From Alphaproteobacteria bacterium (GTDB lineage: Bacteria > Pseudomonadota > Alphaproteobacteria > Sphingomonadales > Sphingomonadaceae), in assembly GCA_030431435.1 (NCBI GenBank), contig JAUIJI010000021.1, forward strand, positions 1 through 32,397: DNA of 32,397 bases, read 5' to 3'. The notes under the pieces were generated by a model. That model did no database searches, was not told where the DNA came from, and saw only the letters and a list, made by a program, of their open reading frames with translations. The translations under genes and the position numbers were made by a program. Numbering within the stretch: position 1 is the stretch's first letter; each line of letters starts with the position of its first letter. This document shows positions 1 to 8,703 of the stretch, piece after piece.

Positions 1-10
1 CGAAACGAAA

Positions 11-49
11 CCGCCGCCGGTGCATCCGCATCGGTGGCGGGCCGTTTTT
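11..49 (+). terminator. Intrinsic terminator upstream of dnaJ
   Basis: A 9-bp stem (11-19 with 32-40, one G-U pair) with a 12-base loop is followed four bases later by five T residues (45-49). It probably ends a gene just left of the window; dnaK would be the usual neighbour, but nothing of it is visible. Confidence 0.6.
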
Positions 50-61
50 GAAGAGGGCCCC

Positions 62-1189
62 ATGTCCGCTACCGAAATCGATTTCTATTCCCTTCTCGAA
101 GTCAGCCGCGATGCCGATGGCGACACGCTGAAGCGCGCCTACCGCAAGCTGGCGATGAAGTATCACCCCGATCGCAATCCTGGCGATGCAGAGGCGGAAG
201 CCCGGTTCAAAGCCGTTGGTGCCGCCTACGAATGTTTGAAAGACCCCCAGAAACGCGCTGCCTATGACCGTTATGGCCATGATGCCTTCGTCAATGGCAT
301 GGGCGGCGGTGGCCGCGGCGGCCCGCAAGCCGACTTTGGCGATATTGGCGATATCTTCGAGACGATCTTCGGCAGCGCTTTCGGCGGTGGCGGTGGACGT
401 GCGCGCCCGCGCCGCGGGGCCGACTTGCGTTACAACATGGAAGTCACCCTTGAAGAGGCATTTCACGGCAAGAAAAACGAGATCGAGGTAGAGGTCGCCG
501 CCCATTGCGATACCTGCTCTGGCAGCGGTGCTGCGCCGGGCACCTCCAAGCGCACGTGCAACACCTGCCACGGTCACGGCAAGGTGCGCGCGCAGCAGGG
601 GCTGTTCGTGATCGAGCGGCCCTGTCCGCTCTGTCACGGCCAGGGCGAAATACTCGAACAGGCCTGTTCAGACTGTCGCGGCGAGGGACGTGTTGACAAG
701 ATCCAGCGTTTCGAAGTCGAAGTTCCGCCCGGCGTCGATAACGGCACGCGCATACGACTCGCTGGACGGGGTGAGGCCGGACCGAATGGCGCGCCCGCAG
801 GGGATCTCTACATCTTTATCCAGGTGCGCCCGCATCCCGTTTTCGAACGTGAAGGCACCGCATTGTTCACCCGCATGCCGATCAGTTTCACCACGGCCGC
901 TTTGGGCGGCTGCGTGGAAATTCCCGGCCTTGATGGCGACACCCACAGCATCGACATTCCCGCCGGCATCCAGTCCGGCAAGCAGCTGCGCAAGCGCGGC
1001 GCTGGCATGCCCGTGCTGCAGGGCAGGGGCCGCGGAGACATGGTGGTGGAAATCGCCGTGGAAACACCGACCAGGCTGTCATCCCGCCAGAAGGAATTGC
1101 TGCGCGAATTCAAGGAAACCGAGACGGGCGAGGAATGCCCGGAAAGCCGCGGTTTCCTTGACCGGCTGAAGGATGTGTTCTCGGGCTGA
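62..1189 (+). CDS. dnaJ: Chaperone protein DnaJ
   Basis: This is the Hsp40 co-chaperone that delivers unfolded clients to DnaK and stimulates its ATPase in the cytoplasm. The 375-residue protein has full family length and order: a J domain with the HPD motif at residues 35-37, a Gly/Phe-rich linker (about 75-110), four CxxCxGxG zinc-binding repeats (CDTCSGSG, CNTCHGHG, CPLCHGQG, CSDCRGEG), then the C-terminal client-binding domains. I chose the ATG at 62 because a GAAGAGG ribosome-binding site lies just before it and the J domain follows at once; an in-frame upstream ATG at 20 lies inside the terminator hairpin. It is transcribed toward the patatin-like gene, with the stop codons touching. 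Confidence 0.97.
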   Translation: MSATEIDFYSLLEVSRDADGDTLKRAYRKLAMKYHPDRNPGDAEAEARFKAVGAAYECLKDPQKRAAYDRYGHDAFVNGMGGGGRGGPQADFGDIGDIFETIFGSAFGGGGGRARPRRGADLRYNMEVTLEEAFHGKKNEIEVEVAAHCDTCSGSGAAPGTSKRTCNTCHGHGKVRAQQGLFVIERPCPLCHGQGEILEQACSDCRGEGRVDKIQRFEVEVPPGVDNGTRIRLAGRGEAGPNGAPAGDLYIFIQVRPHPVFEREGTALFTRMPISFTTAALGGCVEIPGLDGDTHSIDIPAGIQSGKQLRKRGAGMPVLQGRGRGDMVVEIAVETPTRLSSRQKELLREFKETETGEECPESRGFLDRLKDVFSG

Positions 1190-1197
1190 TCAGCCCG
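1182..1197. repeat. Perfect palindrome over two convergent stop codons
   Basis: The 16 bases read CGGGCTGATCAGCCCG, identical on both strands. The TGA of dnaJ (1187-1189) and the TGA of the opposing patatin-like gene (1190-1192) occupy its centre. As RNA it can form a 6-bp GC-rich stem with a GATC loop from either direction. No T-tract follows on either strand, so a role as a bidirectional terminator is possible but not shown. Confidence 0.55.
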
Positions 1198-3505
1198 GGA
1201 TTGCATCCACTTCCGCCCGCAATCCCGCGACCAGTCCGGGATCGGCGCTCAAGCGCTCTTCTTCTTCATCGAGTATCGCAATGAAAAGGCGCTTCTTGAG
1301 CGACAGACAGTCCTTTTCATCTACCTTGCCTGGAATTGTTGAACAGACCAGGTCGATCATCCGTTCTGCCCCGTGCAGGCGGCCCCAAAGGTAATCATTC
1401 TCGCGATATGCGCGACTGAAAAAAGCCCCGAAATTGTAGAATTCTATGCCGCGCAGTGTGGCCGGTGCGCCTCCCTCGCGGATCGATGACGCATCGTCGG
1501 GAGAGATGCGGTCCACCTTGATCGGGTCGAACTCTGTCAGACCTTCGTTGCGGAACAGCGGCAGAGTGGCGACATCGAAGAAGGGAAAACCGAGATAGGC
1601 CAGCAGAACCTTGCGGCGCAGCGGCTTGGGCATGGCTTCGAGAGCCTCTGACAGCATCTCTTCTGCCTTGGCGTCGAGCGCGCGCAAATCGCGCTCACGC
1701 TCAATCGCGTCGAGCACTTTGCCAGTGTCTTCCATCACCTGCCCGGCATGGCTGGCAAGCGGACTGTCAGTATCGGGTTTCTCTTCCGCTGCGAAATAGA
1801 GTGCGAGGATCTTGTAGATCGCCTCGCGACCGGCATCGAGGTCTTCTTCGCTGTTCTCGGGGTCCACTTCCCAGTCGCGCGACAGGCGGCGCGCAAGCAG
1901 GCGCAAGCGGCGAATGCGGAAGCCTATGTCATGGCCACGGAAGAAGGCGATCGCTTCCTCGCTTGCGCCGCCATCGGGATTAGCGAGGGTGGTGAGACCT
2001 TTGGCTTCAAGATGTGTGCGCAAACGGCGGGCAATTGGCAGGGATTCAGCCATTTGCAAACCGGGTGCGGCCTTGAAGATGGATTTTGCCAGCCTGTCGA
2101 TGATCCCGGCGAACTTGGCCTGGGCATAGGAATGAAACGCGTATCCGGCCTGTTCCGCTGCTGCCTGCTGCGCTTTGGCGCGCCAGCTGGCGAGGCGCTT
2201 TGGCGTGGGATTGTCTAGGAAGAAGGTGCGCCCGAACAGCCTGTCCACAGTGCGCTCCACCTCCGGACGTAGCGCGGCGAGGATGTGGCGCAGCTTGGCT
2301 GCTTCGCGAGACATCTCCTGGATATGTTCGAGGTTGTCGCGGATCGGCTGTTCGCGGGGGATGGACGAGATCGAGCCAAGGATTGCCTTGAAGAAGCCGA
2401 CATTGTTCGCAGCATCATCGCGCCGCAATTTGCGGTCCGGCGTTGGGTCTATGTAGACAAAGCGCCGGTCCACTTCGCGGTGTGACGGGCGACCGCTGAG
2501 GGCGTTGAGCGCCTCGGAAAACGGCGCGTTGACCAGCACTGAGCCATCAACCAGCGAGACATTGTGGGTGAGGTCTTCCGCGGCTTGCAAGGGCATCACG
2601 CGCTGGAGAAACTTCTCGCGCGTGTCCCAGGTCAAGCCTCGCATGTCAGCAAGCCTGTCGATCTCATCAAGCTTCAAGGGCGGAAAAGCCCCGGGAAAGC
2701 TCGCCGTAGACCGCGCCGCCAGCGTCAGTTCCAGAGGATTGGCGATGGACCTGCCGCCTTCGCGCGGAGTGCGCGAGCGGAAACCGATGGGCAGGCGATG
2801 CTCGCTCTCCTCCACGACGGGCGGGGAATTGAGGTGCAGGGCCTGAAGATAACCGTGAAAGTCGGTGGCTGTAACGAAAAGGTCCAACGGGTGGCCCGGC
2901 GGCAGCAGCGGACCATCGGCCGGTCCGGCCTCCATCGCCGCAAAGGCGTCTGCCAGCAGGCCGGAAAAGCCGACGCCTGAGAAGGGGGGCTGGAACCAGC
3001 GGCTGCGCACAAAGCGGGCGAGCTTGTGCCGCACTTCCTTGCGCATTTCCGGGGCAACGCTTTCCGACACCACATTGCCGGGCCGGGTGAGCAGGAATTC
3101 CACCACTGGCGGCGCCCAGAACTTTGCCACCCTTGTCCACAAATGCGCTTCGGGATCGAGCAGGCGATCGACATCGGCATTGTCGAGCCACAGGTCCGTC
3201 AGCGGCTCTAGCGAACGTCCTGAATGGACCGCTTGTGCCAGGAACACGGCGTTGATCCCGCCCGCGCTTGCGCCTGTCAGGATATCGGGGATGAACCGCA
3301 GGCCAACCTCATGTTCGGAAGCGACCCTTTCAAACACTTCGCGATAGATCTGTTCGCTTCCCGATCCTGAAGGCACACCCGAATGGAAATCCCGGCTCGC
3401 GCGGGCCAGCTTCCATATCTCCTTGGTCACGCCGTGCATGTAGACCGCAAGGCTAATCCCGCCGTAGCAGACAAGGGCAATGCGGAGTTCCTTCTGGCGC
3501 ATGCT
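1190..3505 (-). CDS. Patatin-like phospholipase family protein (DUF3376 type)
   Basis: This is a predicted serine acyl hydrolase of the long patatin-related family. The protein is 771 residues from the ATG at 3505. Visible motifs are the glycine-rich oxyanion segment CYGGISLAVYMHG (about residues 12-24), the nucleophile elbow GASAG with Ser79, and the catalytic Asp in LVDGSVLVNAPF (about residue 320). The C-terminal half contains the segment EFYNFGAFFSRAYRENDYLW, which I associate with the DUF3376 region. No signal peptide or membrane segment is seen, so it is probably cytoplasmic or peripheral. A GTG eight codons upstream (3529) is an alternative start, but the ATG lies closer to the conserved region and has a weak GTGAG in front. 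Substrate and physiological role are unknown. Confidence 0.85.
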   Translation of the reverse strand, partial: SMRQKELRIALVCYGGISLAVYMHGVTKEIWKLARASRDFHSGVPSGSGSEQIYREVFERVASEHEVGLRFIPDILTGASAGGINAVFLAQAVHSGRSLEPLTDLWLDNADVDRLLDPEAHLWTRVAKFWAPPVVEFLLTRPGNVVSESVAPEMRKEVRHKLARFVRSRWFQPPFSGVGFSGLLADAFAAMEAGPADGPLLPPGHPLDLFVTATDFHGYLQALHLNSPPVVEESEHRLPIGFRSRTPREGGRSIANPLELTLAARSTASFPGAFPPLKLDEIDRLADMRGLTWDTREKFLQRVMPLQAAEDLTHNVSLVDGSVLVNAPFSEALNALSGRPSHREVDRRFVYIDPTPDRKLRRDDAANNVGFFKAILGSISSIPREQPIRDNLEHIQEMSREAAKLRHILAALRPEVERTVDRLFGRTFFLDNPTPKRLASWRAKAQQAAAEQAGYAFHSYAQAKFAGIIDRLAKSIFKAAPGLQMAESLPIARRLRTHLEAKGLTTLANPDGGASEEAIAFFRGHDIGFRIRRLRLLARRLSRDWEVDPENSEEDLDAGREAIYKILALYFAAEEKPDTDSPLASHAGQVMEDTGKVLDAIERERDLRALDAKAEEMLSEALEAMPKPLRRKVLLAYLGFPFFDVATLPLFRNEGLTEFDPIKVDRISPDDASSIREGGAPATLRGIEFYNFGAFFSRAYRENDYLWGRLHGAERMIDLVCSTIPGKVDEKDCLSLKKRLFIAILDEEEERLSADPGLVAGLRAEVDAIPG

Positions 3506-3572
3506 CACTGTGTGGCAAGCCGAAGCCACGAAGGCAATTGCGTTCCACTAATGTTCTGGTTATTCGTCCACC

Positions 3573-4940
3573 ATGGCGAAGCCCAAGAAACGATTTATCT
3601 GCACCGAATGCGGAAGCGTATCGCACCGCTGGCAAGGTCAGTGCCCGGACTGTTCGGAATGGAACACGCTGGTAGAGGAAGCGCCGGAGACGAAGTTTTC
3701 CGCCAAGCATGACCTCTCAAGCGGCGGTAAGCCCATCATCTTCGAATCGCTTGACGTTCCGACAAGGCCGCTGGAACGGCAGACCACAGGGCTAGCCGAA
3801 TTCGACCGGGCGCTGGGTGGTGGCATTGTGCCGGGCAGTGCGATCCTGATGGGCGGCGAGCCGGGGATCGGCAAGTCCACCCTGCTGCTGCAGGCTGCGG
3901 CCTCCATCGCGAAATCCGGTGGAGACGCTGTCTATGTGAGCGGAGAGGAAGCAACGGGGCAAGTGCGTATGCGGGCAGGGCGGCTTGGGCTGGCCGATGC
4001 GCCGATCAGGCTCGCGGCGGCAACTTCGGTGCGCGATATCCTCACCACGCTGGCCGATGGCGCACCGCCTGCCTTGCTGGTGATCGATTCCATCCAGACG
4101 ATGCATTCGGACATGATCGAAGGCGCTCCGGGCACCGTCAGCCAGGTGCGCGCGTCGGCATTTGAATTGATCCGCTATGCCAAGGAAAATGGCGTGGCGC
4201 TGGTCTTGGTCGGCCATGTCACAAAGGATGGCAATATCGCCGGTCCGCGCGTTCTGGAACACATGGTCGATGTGGTGATGAGTTTCGAGGGAGAACGCAG
4301 CCACCAGTACCGTATCCTGCGTGCGCTCAAGAATCGTTTCGGCGCGGTGGACGAGATTGGCGTCTTCGCCATGGAAGGGCATGGGCTGGCAGAGGTCTCG
4401 AACCCTTCCATGCTGTTCCTGTCCGGTCGCGAGGAGCCGATGGCCGGAAGTTCCGTCTTCCCTGCGATGGAAGGCACGCGCCCTGTGCTGGTGGAGATCC
4501 AGGCTCTCATCGTGCGCCTGCAATCGGGGGCAACGCCGCGCCGGTCAGTCGTCGGGTGGGAATCGAGCCGCCTTGCCATGTTGCTCGCCGTTCTGGAATC
4601 GCGTTGCGGTCTCAATTTTTCTTCTGCCGAAGTCTATCTCAATGTTGCAGGCGGGTATCGCCTGTCGGACCCTGCGGCGGACCTTGCCGTGGCGGCCGCG
4701 CTTGTATCTGCGTTGGCGGACAGACCGCTGCCTCTCAATGCCATCTGGTTTGGCGAGGTATCGCTTTCTGCAGAGATACGCCCGGTCGCCCACGCCGGTT
4801 TGCGGTTGAAAGAGTCGGCCAAGCTCGGCTTCACTGCAGCCAGCGGGCCGGTTGACAACAGCCAGAATGTGGCTGGATTGCGCTATTCCGGGCTATCAGG
4901 ATTGAAGGCGCTCGTTGACCGGGTGATGGCATCGGAATAG
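3573..4940 (+). CDS. radA: DNA repair protein RadA
   Basis: RadA (Sms) is a RecA-like, DnaB-type branch-migration helicase that helps process recombination intermediates. The 455-residue protein shows the full family plan: an N-terminal zinc finger (Cys10, 13, 24, 27), Walker A GEPGIGKST (95-103), Walker B LLVIDSIQT (168-176), the RadA-specific KNRFG motif (253-257), and a C-terminal Lon-protease-like domain without protease function. No clear ribosome-binding site precedes the ATG. It diverges from the patatin-like gene and starts a rightward run; cvpA begins 13 bases after its stop, a pairing common in alphaproteobacteria. Confidence 0.97.
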   Translation: MAKPKKRFICTECGSVSHRWQGQCPDCSEWNTLVEEAPETKFSAKHDLSSGGKPIIFESLDVPTRPLERQTTGLAEFDRALGGGIVPGSAILMGGEPGIGKSTLLLQAAASIAKSGGDAVYVSGEEATGQVRMRAGRLGLADAPIRLAAATSVRDILTTLADGAPPALLVIDSIQTMHSDMIEGAPGTVSQVRASAFELIRYAKENGVALVLVGHVTKDGNIAGPRVLEHMVDVVMSFEGERSHQYRILRALKNRFGAVDEIGVFAMEGHGLAEVSNPSMLFLSGREEPMAGSSVFPAMEGTRPVLVEIQALIVRLQSGATPRRSVVGWESSRLAMLLAVLESRCGLNFSSAEVYLNVAGGYRLSDPAADLAVAAALVSALADRPLPLNAIWFGEVSLSAEIRPVAHAGLRLKESAKLGFTAASGPVDNSQNVAGLRYSGLSGLKALVDRVMASE

Positions 4941-4953
4941 CTTAGGCCGCATC

Positions 4954-5469
4954 ATGAATGCCTTTGACATCACTGTGGCGATCATTCTCGGCGTCGCCGC
5001 GATTGGTGGCTTTATGCGCGGTTTCGTGCAGGAAATTCTCTCCTTGTCAGCATGGGTGGTCGCGATTGTGGCGATCTACTTCCTGCATACCGATATGACG
5101 GCGATGATCTTCGCCTTCATGGGCACGCCAATCGGTGCGTCCTTGCTCGCTTTCGCCTTGCTCCTGCTGATCCCCTATATCGGGATGCGGATGATTGCTC
5201 GCAGCGCAGGCCGTTCAGCGCGGGAATCGCTGCTTGGGCCCGTTGATCGGGTACTTGGCTTCGGGTTTGGTGCGTTGAAGGGAACCATTATCGTGGTGAT
5301 GGCATTCTCGCTGATCGCGCTCGGCTATGATACGGCATGGGGGATTGCCGGGCGCCCGGCCTGGATGACAACCGCTCGCTCCTATCCCTTTGTGAACGCC
5401 AGCGCGGAAGCAATGGTCCGTATAATCGAGCAACGCCGCGCGGCTTTGCATGAAGAGGGTGCGCCATGA
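4954..5469 (+). CDS. cvpA: CvpA family inner-membrane protein
   Basis: This 171-residue protein belongs to the CvpA family, named for colicin V production in E. coli; its general role in other bacteria is not settled. It begins MNAFDITVAIILGVAAIGGF with the typical GFxRGFVQEILSLSAW segment, and has about four hydrophobic helices (roughly residues 5-22, 28-45, 58-75, 102-122). Its stop overlaps the next start in an ATGA (5466-5469), suggesting translational coupling to the iron-sulfur scaffold-like gene. In many relatives purF follows cvpA; here it does not. Confidence 0.9.
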   Translation: MNAFDITVAIILGVAAIGGFMRGFVQEILSLSAWVVAIVAIYFLHTDMTAMIFAFMGTPIGASLLAFALLLLIPYIGMRMIARSAGRSARESLLGPVDRVLGFGFGALKGTIIVVMAFSLIALGYDTAWGIAGRPAWMTTARSYPFVNASAEAMVRIIEQRRAALHEEGAP

Positions 5470-5897
5470 GTGCGGAAAGGCTCTATACCCCGGAAATGCT
5501 GGCCCTGACGGTTGAACTGGCCAACTGGCCTTCGGTCGAGAACTTTCCGCGCCACGGTGAAGCGCGCTCCAAGACCTGCGGCAGTACCATTGCGATAGAC
5601 ATTGCCACTGACTTCGACGGCAGCATCGAGATGCTTGGCCTGCGTGTGCGAGCCTGCGCTGTCGGGCAGGCGTCTGCAGCGATCTTCGCTCGCCACGCCA
5701 AGGGTTCCGATCTCGCCGATCTTACAGCCGCGCATGATCGCATCGAAGGGTGGCTGGATGGCGAGGCACCGATCGCCGATTGGCCCGATCTGCAGCTGAT
5801 TGCATCGGCAAGGGACTATCCCGGGCGGCATGGTGCGATCATCCTTCCGTGGAAGGCTGCCATTTCGGCACTTTCCAGCACTTCGCCTGCAAGCTAG
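5466..5897 (+). CDS. Iron-sulfur cluster scaffold-like protein (NifU/IscU N-terminal family)
   Basis: The 143-residue protein resembles the NifU/IscU/SufU scaffold on which Fe-S clusters are assembled. Two of the three usual cluster-ligand cysteines are present: Cys38 in TCGS and Cys64 in RACAVGQAS. The third, expected in a C-terminal RxxCAxLxW-like segment, is replaced: the sequence reads GRHGAIILPW, with Ala124 where Cys is expected. I recall similar two-cysteine versions in other sphingomonads, so this may be a family trait rather than a defect. No other isc or suf gene is nearby. It overlaps cvpA by four bases and is followed by the transporter gene after 35 bases. Confidence 0.75.
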   Translation: MSAERLYTPEMLALTVELANWPSVENFPRHGEARSKTCGSTIAIDIATDFDGSIEMLGLRVRACAVGQASAAIFARHAKGSDLADLTAAHDRIEGWLDGEAPIADWPDLQLIASARDYPGRHGAIILPWKAAISALSSTSPAS

Positions 5898-5932
5898 GCA
5901 ATCTTGTCGCACGTAAAGGCGGGGGGATCACC

Positions 5933-7591
5933 ATGGCAGCCGACAGCAGCACAATCCAGCATGAGCCGAGCGCGAAGGAAGTTCGCCTGGTGATTGCGGC
6001 ATCATCCGCCGGGACCGTGTTCGAATGGTATGATTTCTTCATTTACGGCACACTTGCCACGCTGATCGGGCAGGCCTTCTTTCCCGCCGACAACGAAACG
6101 CTGTCGATCCTTCTTGTATGGGCGGGCTTTGCGGTAGGATTCGGTTTCCGACCGCTGGGCGCGATCCTGTTCGGCTATTTCGGGGACAGGCTGGGCCGGA
6201 AGTACACTTTTCTGGTGACCGTCACATTGATGGGCATCGCAACCGCGGGCGTCGGCCTTGTGCCAAGCGCGGAGACTATCGGTCTGGCTGCCCCAGCCAT
6301 CGTTTTGCTGTTCCGTATCCTGCAAGGCCTTGCACTGGGCGGGGAATATGGCGGCGCAGCAATCTATGTTGCCGAGCACGCCCCGCCGGAAAAGCGCGGC
6401 TTCTACACCAGTTTCATCCAGGCGAGCGTTGTAGGTGGCTTCGTACTGTCGATCATCGTGGTGATTGCATGTCGTGCGCTGATACCGGAAGAGGCCTTCA
6501 ACGACTGGGGCTGGCGCATTCCCTTCCTGCTCTCGATCGTGCTCCTCGGCATCAGCCTGTGGATGCGGCTGAAGCTTTCCGAAAGCCCGGTGTTCCAGGC
6601 AATGAAAGCGGAAGGCAGGATGTCTGCCAATCCGTTCAAGGAAAGCTTCACCTATCCCGGCAACCACAAGCGCATCTTCATCGCGCTGTTCGGTATCACC
6701 GGCATCCTGACGACGATCTGGTACACCGCCTTCTTCTCAGGCCTGTCATTCCTGCGTGGGCCGATGCGGATGGACAATGCACTGGTGGAATGGGTGCTGC
6801 TGATCGCAGGCACCATCGCCATGGGGTTCTATATCGTCGTCGGCAAATGGTCAGACAGGGTGGGGCGCAAGAAGCCCATCGTGCTGGGCGCTGCCGCTAC
6901 GCTGGTGCTGCTGTTCCCGATATTCTGGGGCATCGGATCCCTGGCCAACCCGGGCTTGCAGGAAAGCGCCCGCGAAGCCCCCGTCACCGTTGCCGGGCCC
7001 GATTGCACTTTCGATCCATTTGCAGAGGTGCAGGCGAGCAATTGCGGCAGGTTGCTGGAAGACCTGACCTCTCTTGGCATTCCCTATCAGATTACAGGCG
7101 AGATACCTGCAAGCGCGGGAGCTGACACGGTTGCACTTGTCATTGGCGGCAGCACTTATGCAATGACTGCTGACGAGGCCATTTCGTGGGATGATACCGC
7201 AAGCCGCCGCACACAGGTGCAGCAATGGCTTGAAACCGAAGGCTATGACTTCTCGCGCCAGTTCCCGCCATTGTTGAATATCCTCGGGATCATCGGGCTG
7301 CTGCTTGTCATGGGCATGTTGTCCGCCCTGACCTATGGTTCGGTCGCCGCCCTTCTGACAGAGATGTTCCCGCCGCAGATCCGCTACTCCTCCATGTCGA
7401 TCCCCTACCATATCGGTGCCGGTTACCTTGGAGGCTTCTTGCCGCTGATTGCGGGCTACATCGTGGCGACGACAGGCAATGCCTATGCCGGGCTTTGGTA
7501 CACTTGGGCCGTGGTGGCATTTGGCCTGCTTGTGGCATGGTGGGGACTGCCTGATGGCCCCCCGCGCGATTTCTCCGATGAACACAGCTGA
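5933..7591 (+). CDS. MHS-family MFS transporter (metabolite:H+ symporter type)
   Basis: This is an inner-membrane secondary transporter of the major facilitator superfamily, closest in style to the metabolite:H+ symporters (ProP/ShiA/KgtP group). Diagnostic segments are GTVFEWYDFFIYG near the N-terminus, motif A GYFGDRLGRKY after the second helix, a related GKWSDRVGRKKP in the second half, and LQGLALGGEYGGAAIYVAEH. The protein is 552 residues, longer than the usual 430-450, because about 105 residues (roughly 337-443) are inserted after the ninth helix; the insert is hydrophilic, holds two cysteines and should lie outside the cytoplasmic membrane. The ATG at 5933 is preceded by GGGGGGAT; the frame is open further upstream, but that part overlaps the scaffold gene. 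The 3' end overlaps alr by 14 bases. The substrate cannot be told from sequence. Confidence 0.88.
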   Translation: MAADSSTIQHEPSAKEVRLVIAASSAGTVFEWYDFFIYGTLATLIGQAFFPADNETLSILLVWAGFAVGFGFRPLGAILFGYFGDRLGRKYTFLVTVTLMGIATAGVGLVPSAETIGLAAPAIVLLFRILQGLALGGEYGGAAIYVAEHAPPEKRGFYTSFIQASVVGGFVLSIIVVIACRALIPEEAFNDWGWRIPFLLSIVLLGISLWMRLKLSESPVFQAMKAEGRMSANPFKESFTYPGNHKRIFIALFGITGILTTIWYTAFFSGLSFLRGPMRMDNALVEWVLLIAGTIAMGFYIVVGKWSDRVGRKKPIVLGAAATLVLLFPIFWGIGSLANPGLQESAREAPVTVAGPDCTFDPFAEVQASNCGRLLEDLTSLGIPYQITGEIPASAGADTVALVIGGSTYAMTADEAISWDDTASRRTQVQQWLETEGYDFSRQFPPLLNILGIIGLLLVMGMLSALTYGSVAALLTEMFPPQIRYSSMSIPYHIGAGYLGGFLPLIAGYIVATTGNAYAGLWYTWAVVAFGLLVAWWGLPDGPPRDFSDEHS

Positions 7592-8630
7592 GCTTCCGCC
7601 CGCCACATTGCGGTTGCGGATCGACACCGCGGCGCTGGCAAAAAACTGGCGGGTCCTTGATCGGCTTTCAGCCCCCGCGACGACCGGAGCAGCGGTAAAG
7701 GCCAATGCCTATGGTGTGGGTGTGGATCGCGCAGTTCCGGCATTGTGCGATGCAGGTTGCCGGCAATTCTATGTTGCGCACTGGAGCGAGGTCGCGCCCG
7801 TTATTGCCCATGTTCCTGCAGGGCAGGTGGCGGTGCTGCATGGCGTCGGTTCCGGCGAAGAGGCGGCTTACGCCATGGCGACGGGGGCAATCCCCGTCAT
7901 CAACAGCCTCGAACAGGCGGCGATCTGGAAAGCTGCGGGCGGCGGCAAATGCCATGTCATGATCGACAGCGGGATCAATCGTCTTGGCATCGCGCCAGAG
8001 GAAGCTGGCGATCCAGCCATCACAGCGCTCGATATTGATATTCTGATCTCACATCTCGCCTCAGCAGATGAAGACAGCGCGCTGAACCAGCAGCAGCTCG
8101 ACCTCTTTCGTGAAGCCTCGACTTACATCGCTCATGCGAGGATGAGCCTGTCAAACAGTGCTGGCATCTGCCTTGGCTCGGAGTACCACCTGGATCATAC
8201 GCGGCCCGGCCTCGCGCTTTATGGAGGAATTCCGCGCAGGGAACTTGCTGGCGAGATCGCGCAGGTGGTCTTTCCCGAAGCTGGCGTTATCCAGCGCCGC
8301 AGGATCACGGCGGGTGACAGCGTCGGCTACAACGCCACATTCACCGCAAGAGAGAACCTGGAAGTGGCAACCGTTTCGATCGGATATGCCGACGGTTTCC
8401 TGCGTTTGCGCGGCAGGAATTGCGCACTGCACAAAGGTGATTCCCGCTTCCCGATTCTGGGTCGCGTTTCGATGGATATGGTGGTGATCGACTGCAGTGC
8501 CGATCCATCCCTGCGTGCGGGAGACTTCCTGCATATTCCCTTTGATTTGCCAATAATCGCGGAAAGCTGCGGTTTGTCGCAGTACGAACTGCTCACCACT
8601 CTCGGCAACAGGTTCCAGATCGTCACCTGA
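7578..8630 (+). CDS. alr: Alanine racemase
   Basis: This PLP enzyme interconverts L- and D-alanine and supplies D-alanine for peptidoglycan. The 350-residue product has the PLP lysine in AVKANAYGVG (Lys41), the N-terminal TIM-barrel segments such as HVMIDSGINRLGI, and the C-terminal domain with GDSVGYNATFTA holding the second catalytic base, Tyr251. It ends in the typical SQYELLTTLGNRF stretch. The start at 7578 lies inside the end of the transporter gene, so the two are probably translated from one message. An intrinsic terminator follows 27 bases after the stop. Confidence 0.95.
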   Translation: MNTAELPPATLRLRIDTAALAKNWRVLDRLSAPATTGAAVKANAYGVGVDRAVPALCDAGCRQFYVAHWSEVAPVIAHVPAGQVAVLHGVGSGEEAAYAMATGAIPVINSLEQAAIWKAAGGGKCHVMIDSGINRLGIAPEEAGDPAITALDIDILISHLASADEDSALNQQQLDLFREASTYIAHARMSLSNSAGICLGSEYHLDHTRPGLALYGGIPRRELAGEIAQVVFPEAGVIQRRRITAGDSVGYNATFTARENLEVATVSIGYADGFLRLRGRNCALHKGDSRFPILGRVSMDMVVIDCSADPSLRAGDFLHIPFDLPIIAESCGLSQYELLTTLGNRFQIVT

Positions 8631-8657
8631 ATCTCTTTGATTGCCACGCCCATGCTG

Positions 8658-8688
8658 CAGGTGCTAAGAGATACTAACACCTGTTTTT
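8658..8688 (+). terminator. Intrinsic terminator after alr, abutting the phaR ribosome-binding site
   Basis: CAGGTGCTA (8658-8666) pairs with TAACACCTG (8675-8683) with one mismatch, an 8-base loop and an immediate run of five T (8684-8688). The AGGAG of phaR starts at the next base (8689). It should end the radA-alr transcript, and any read-through would place this hairpin right on the phaR leader. Confidence 0.75.
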
Positions 8689-8703
8689 AGGAGAGCGGTC
8701 GGC

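Noticed and set aside
3792-4523. Minus-strand frame of 243 codons inside radA
   Set aside because: It is antisense to a well-supported gene and has no domain or start signal.
6002-6667. Minus-strand frame of 221 codons inside the MHS transporter gene
   Set aside because: It is antisense to clear transporter motifs and its translation is unlike any known protein.
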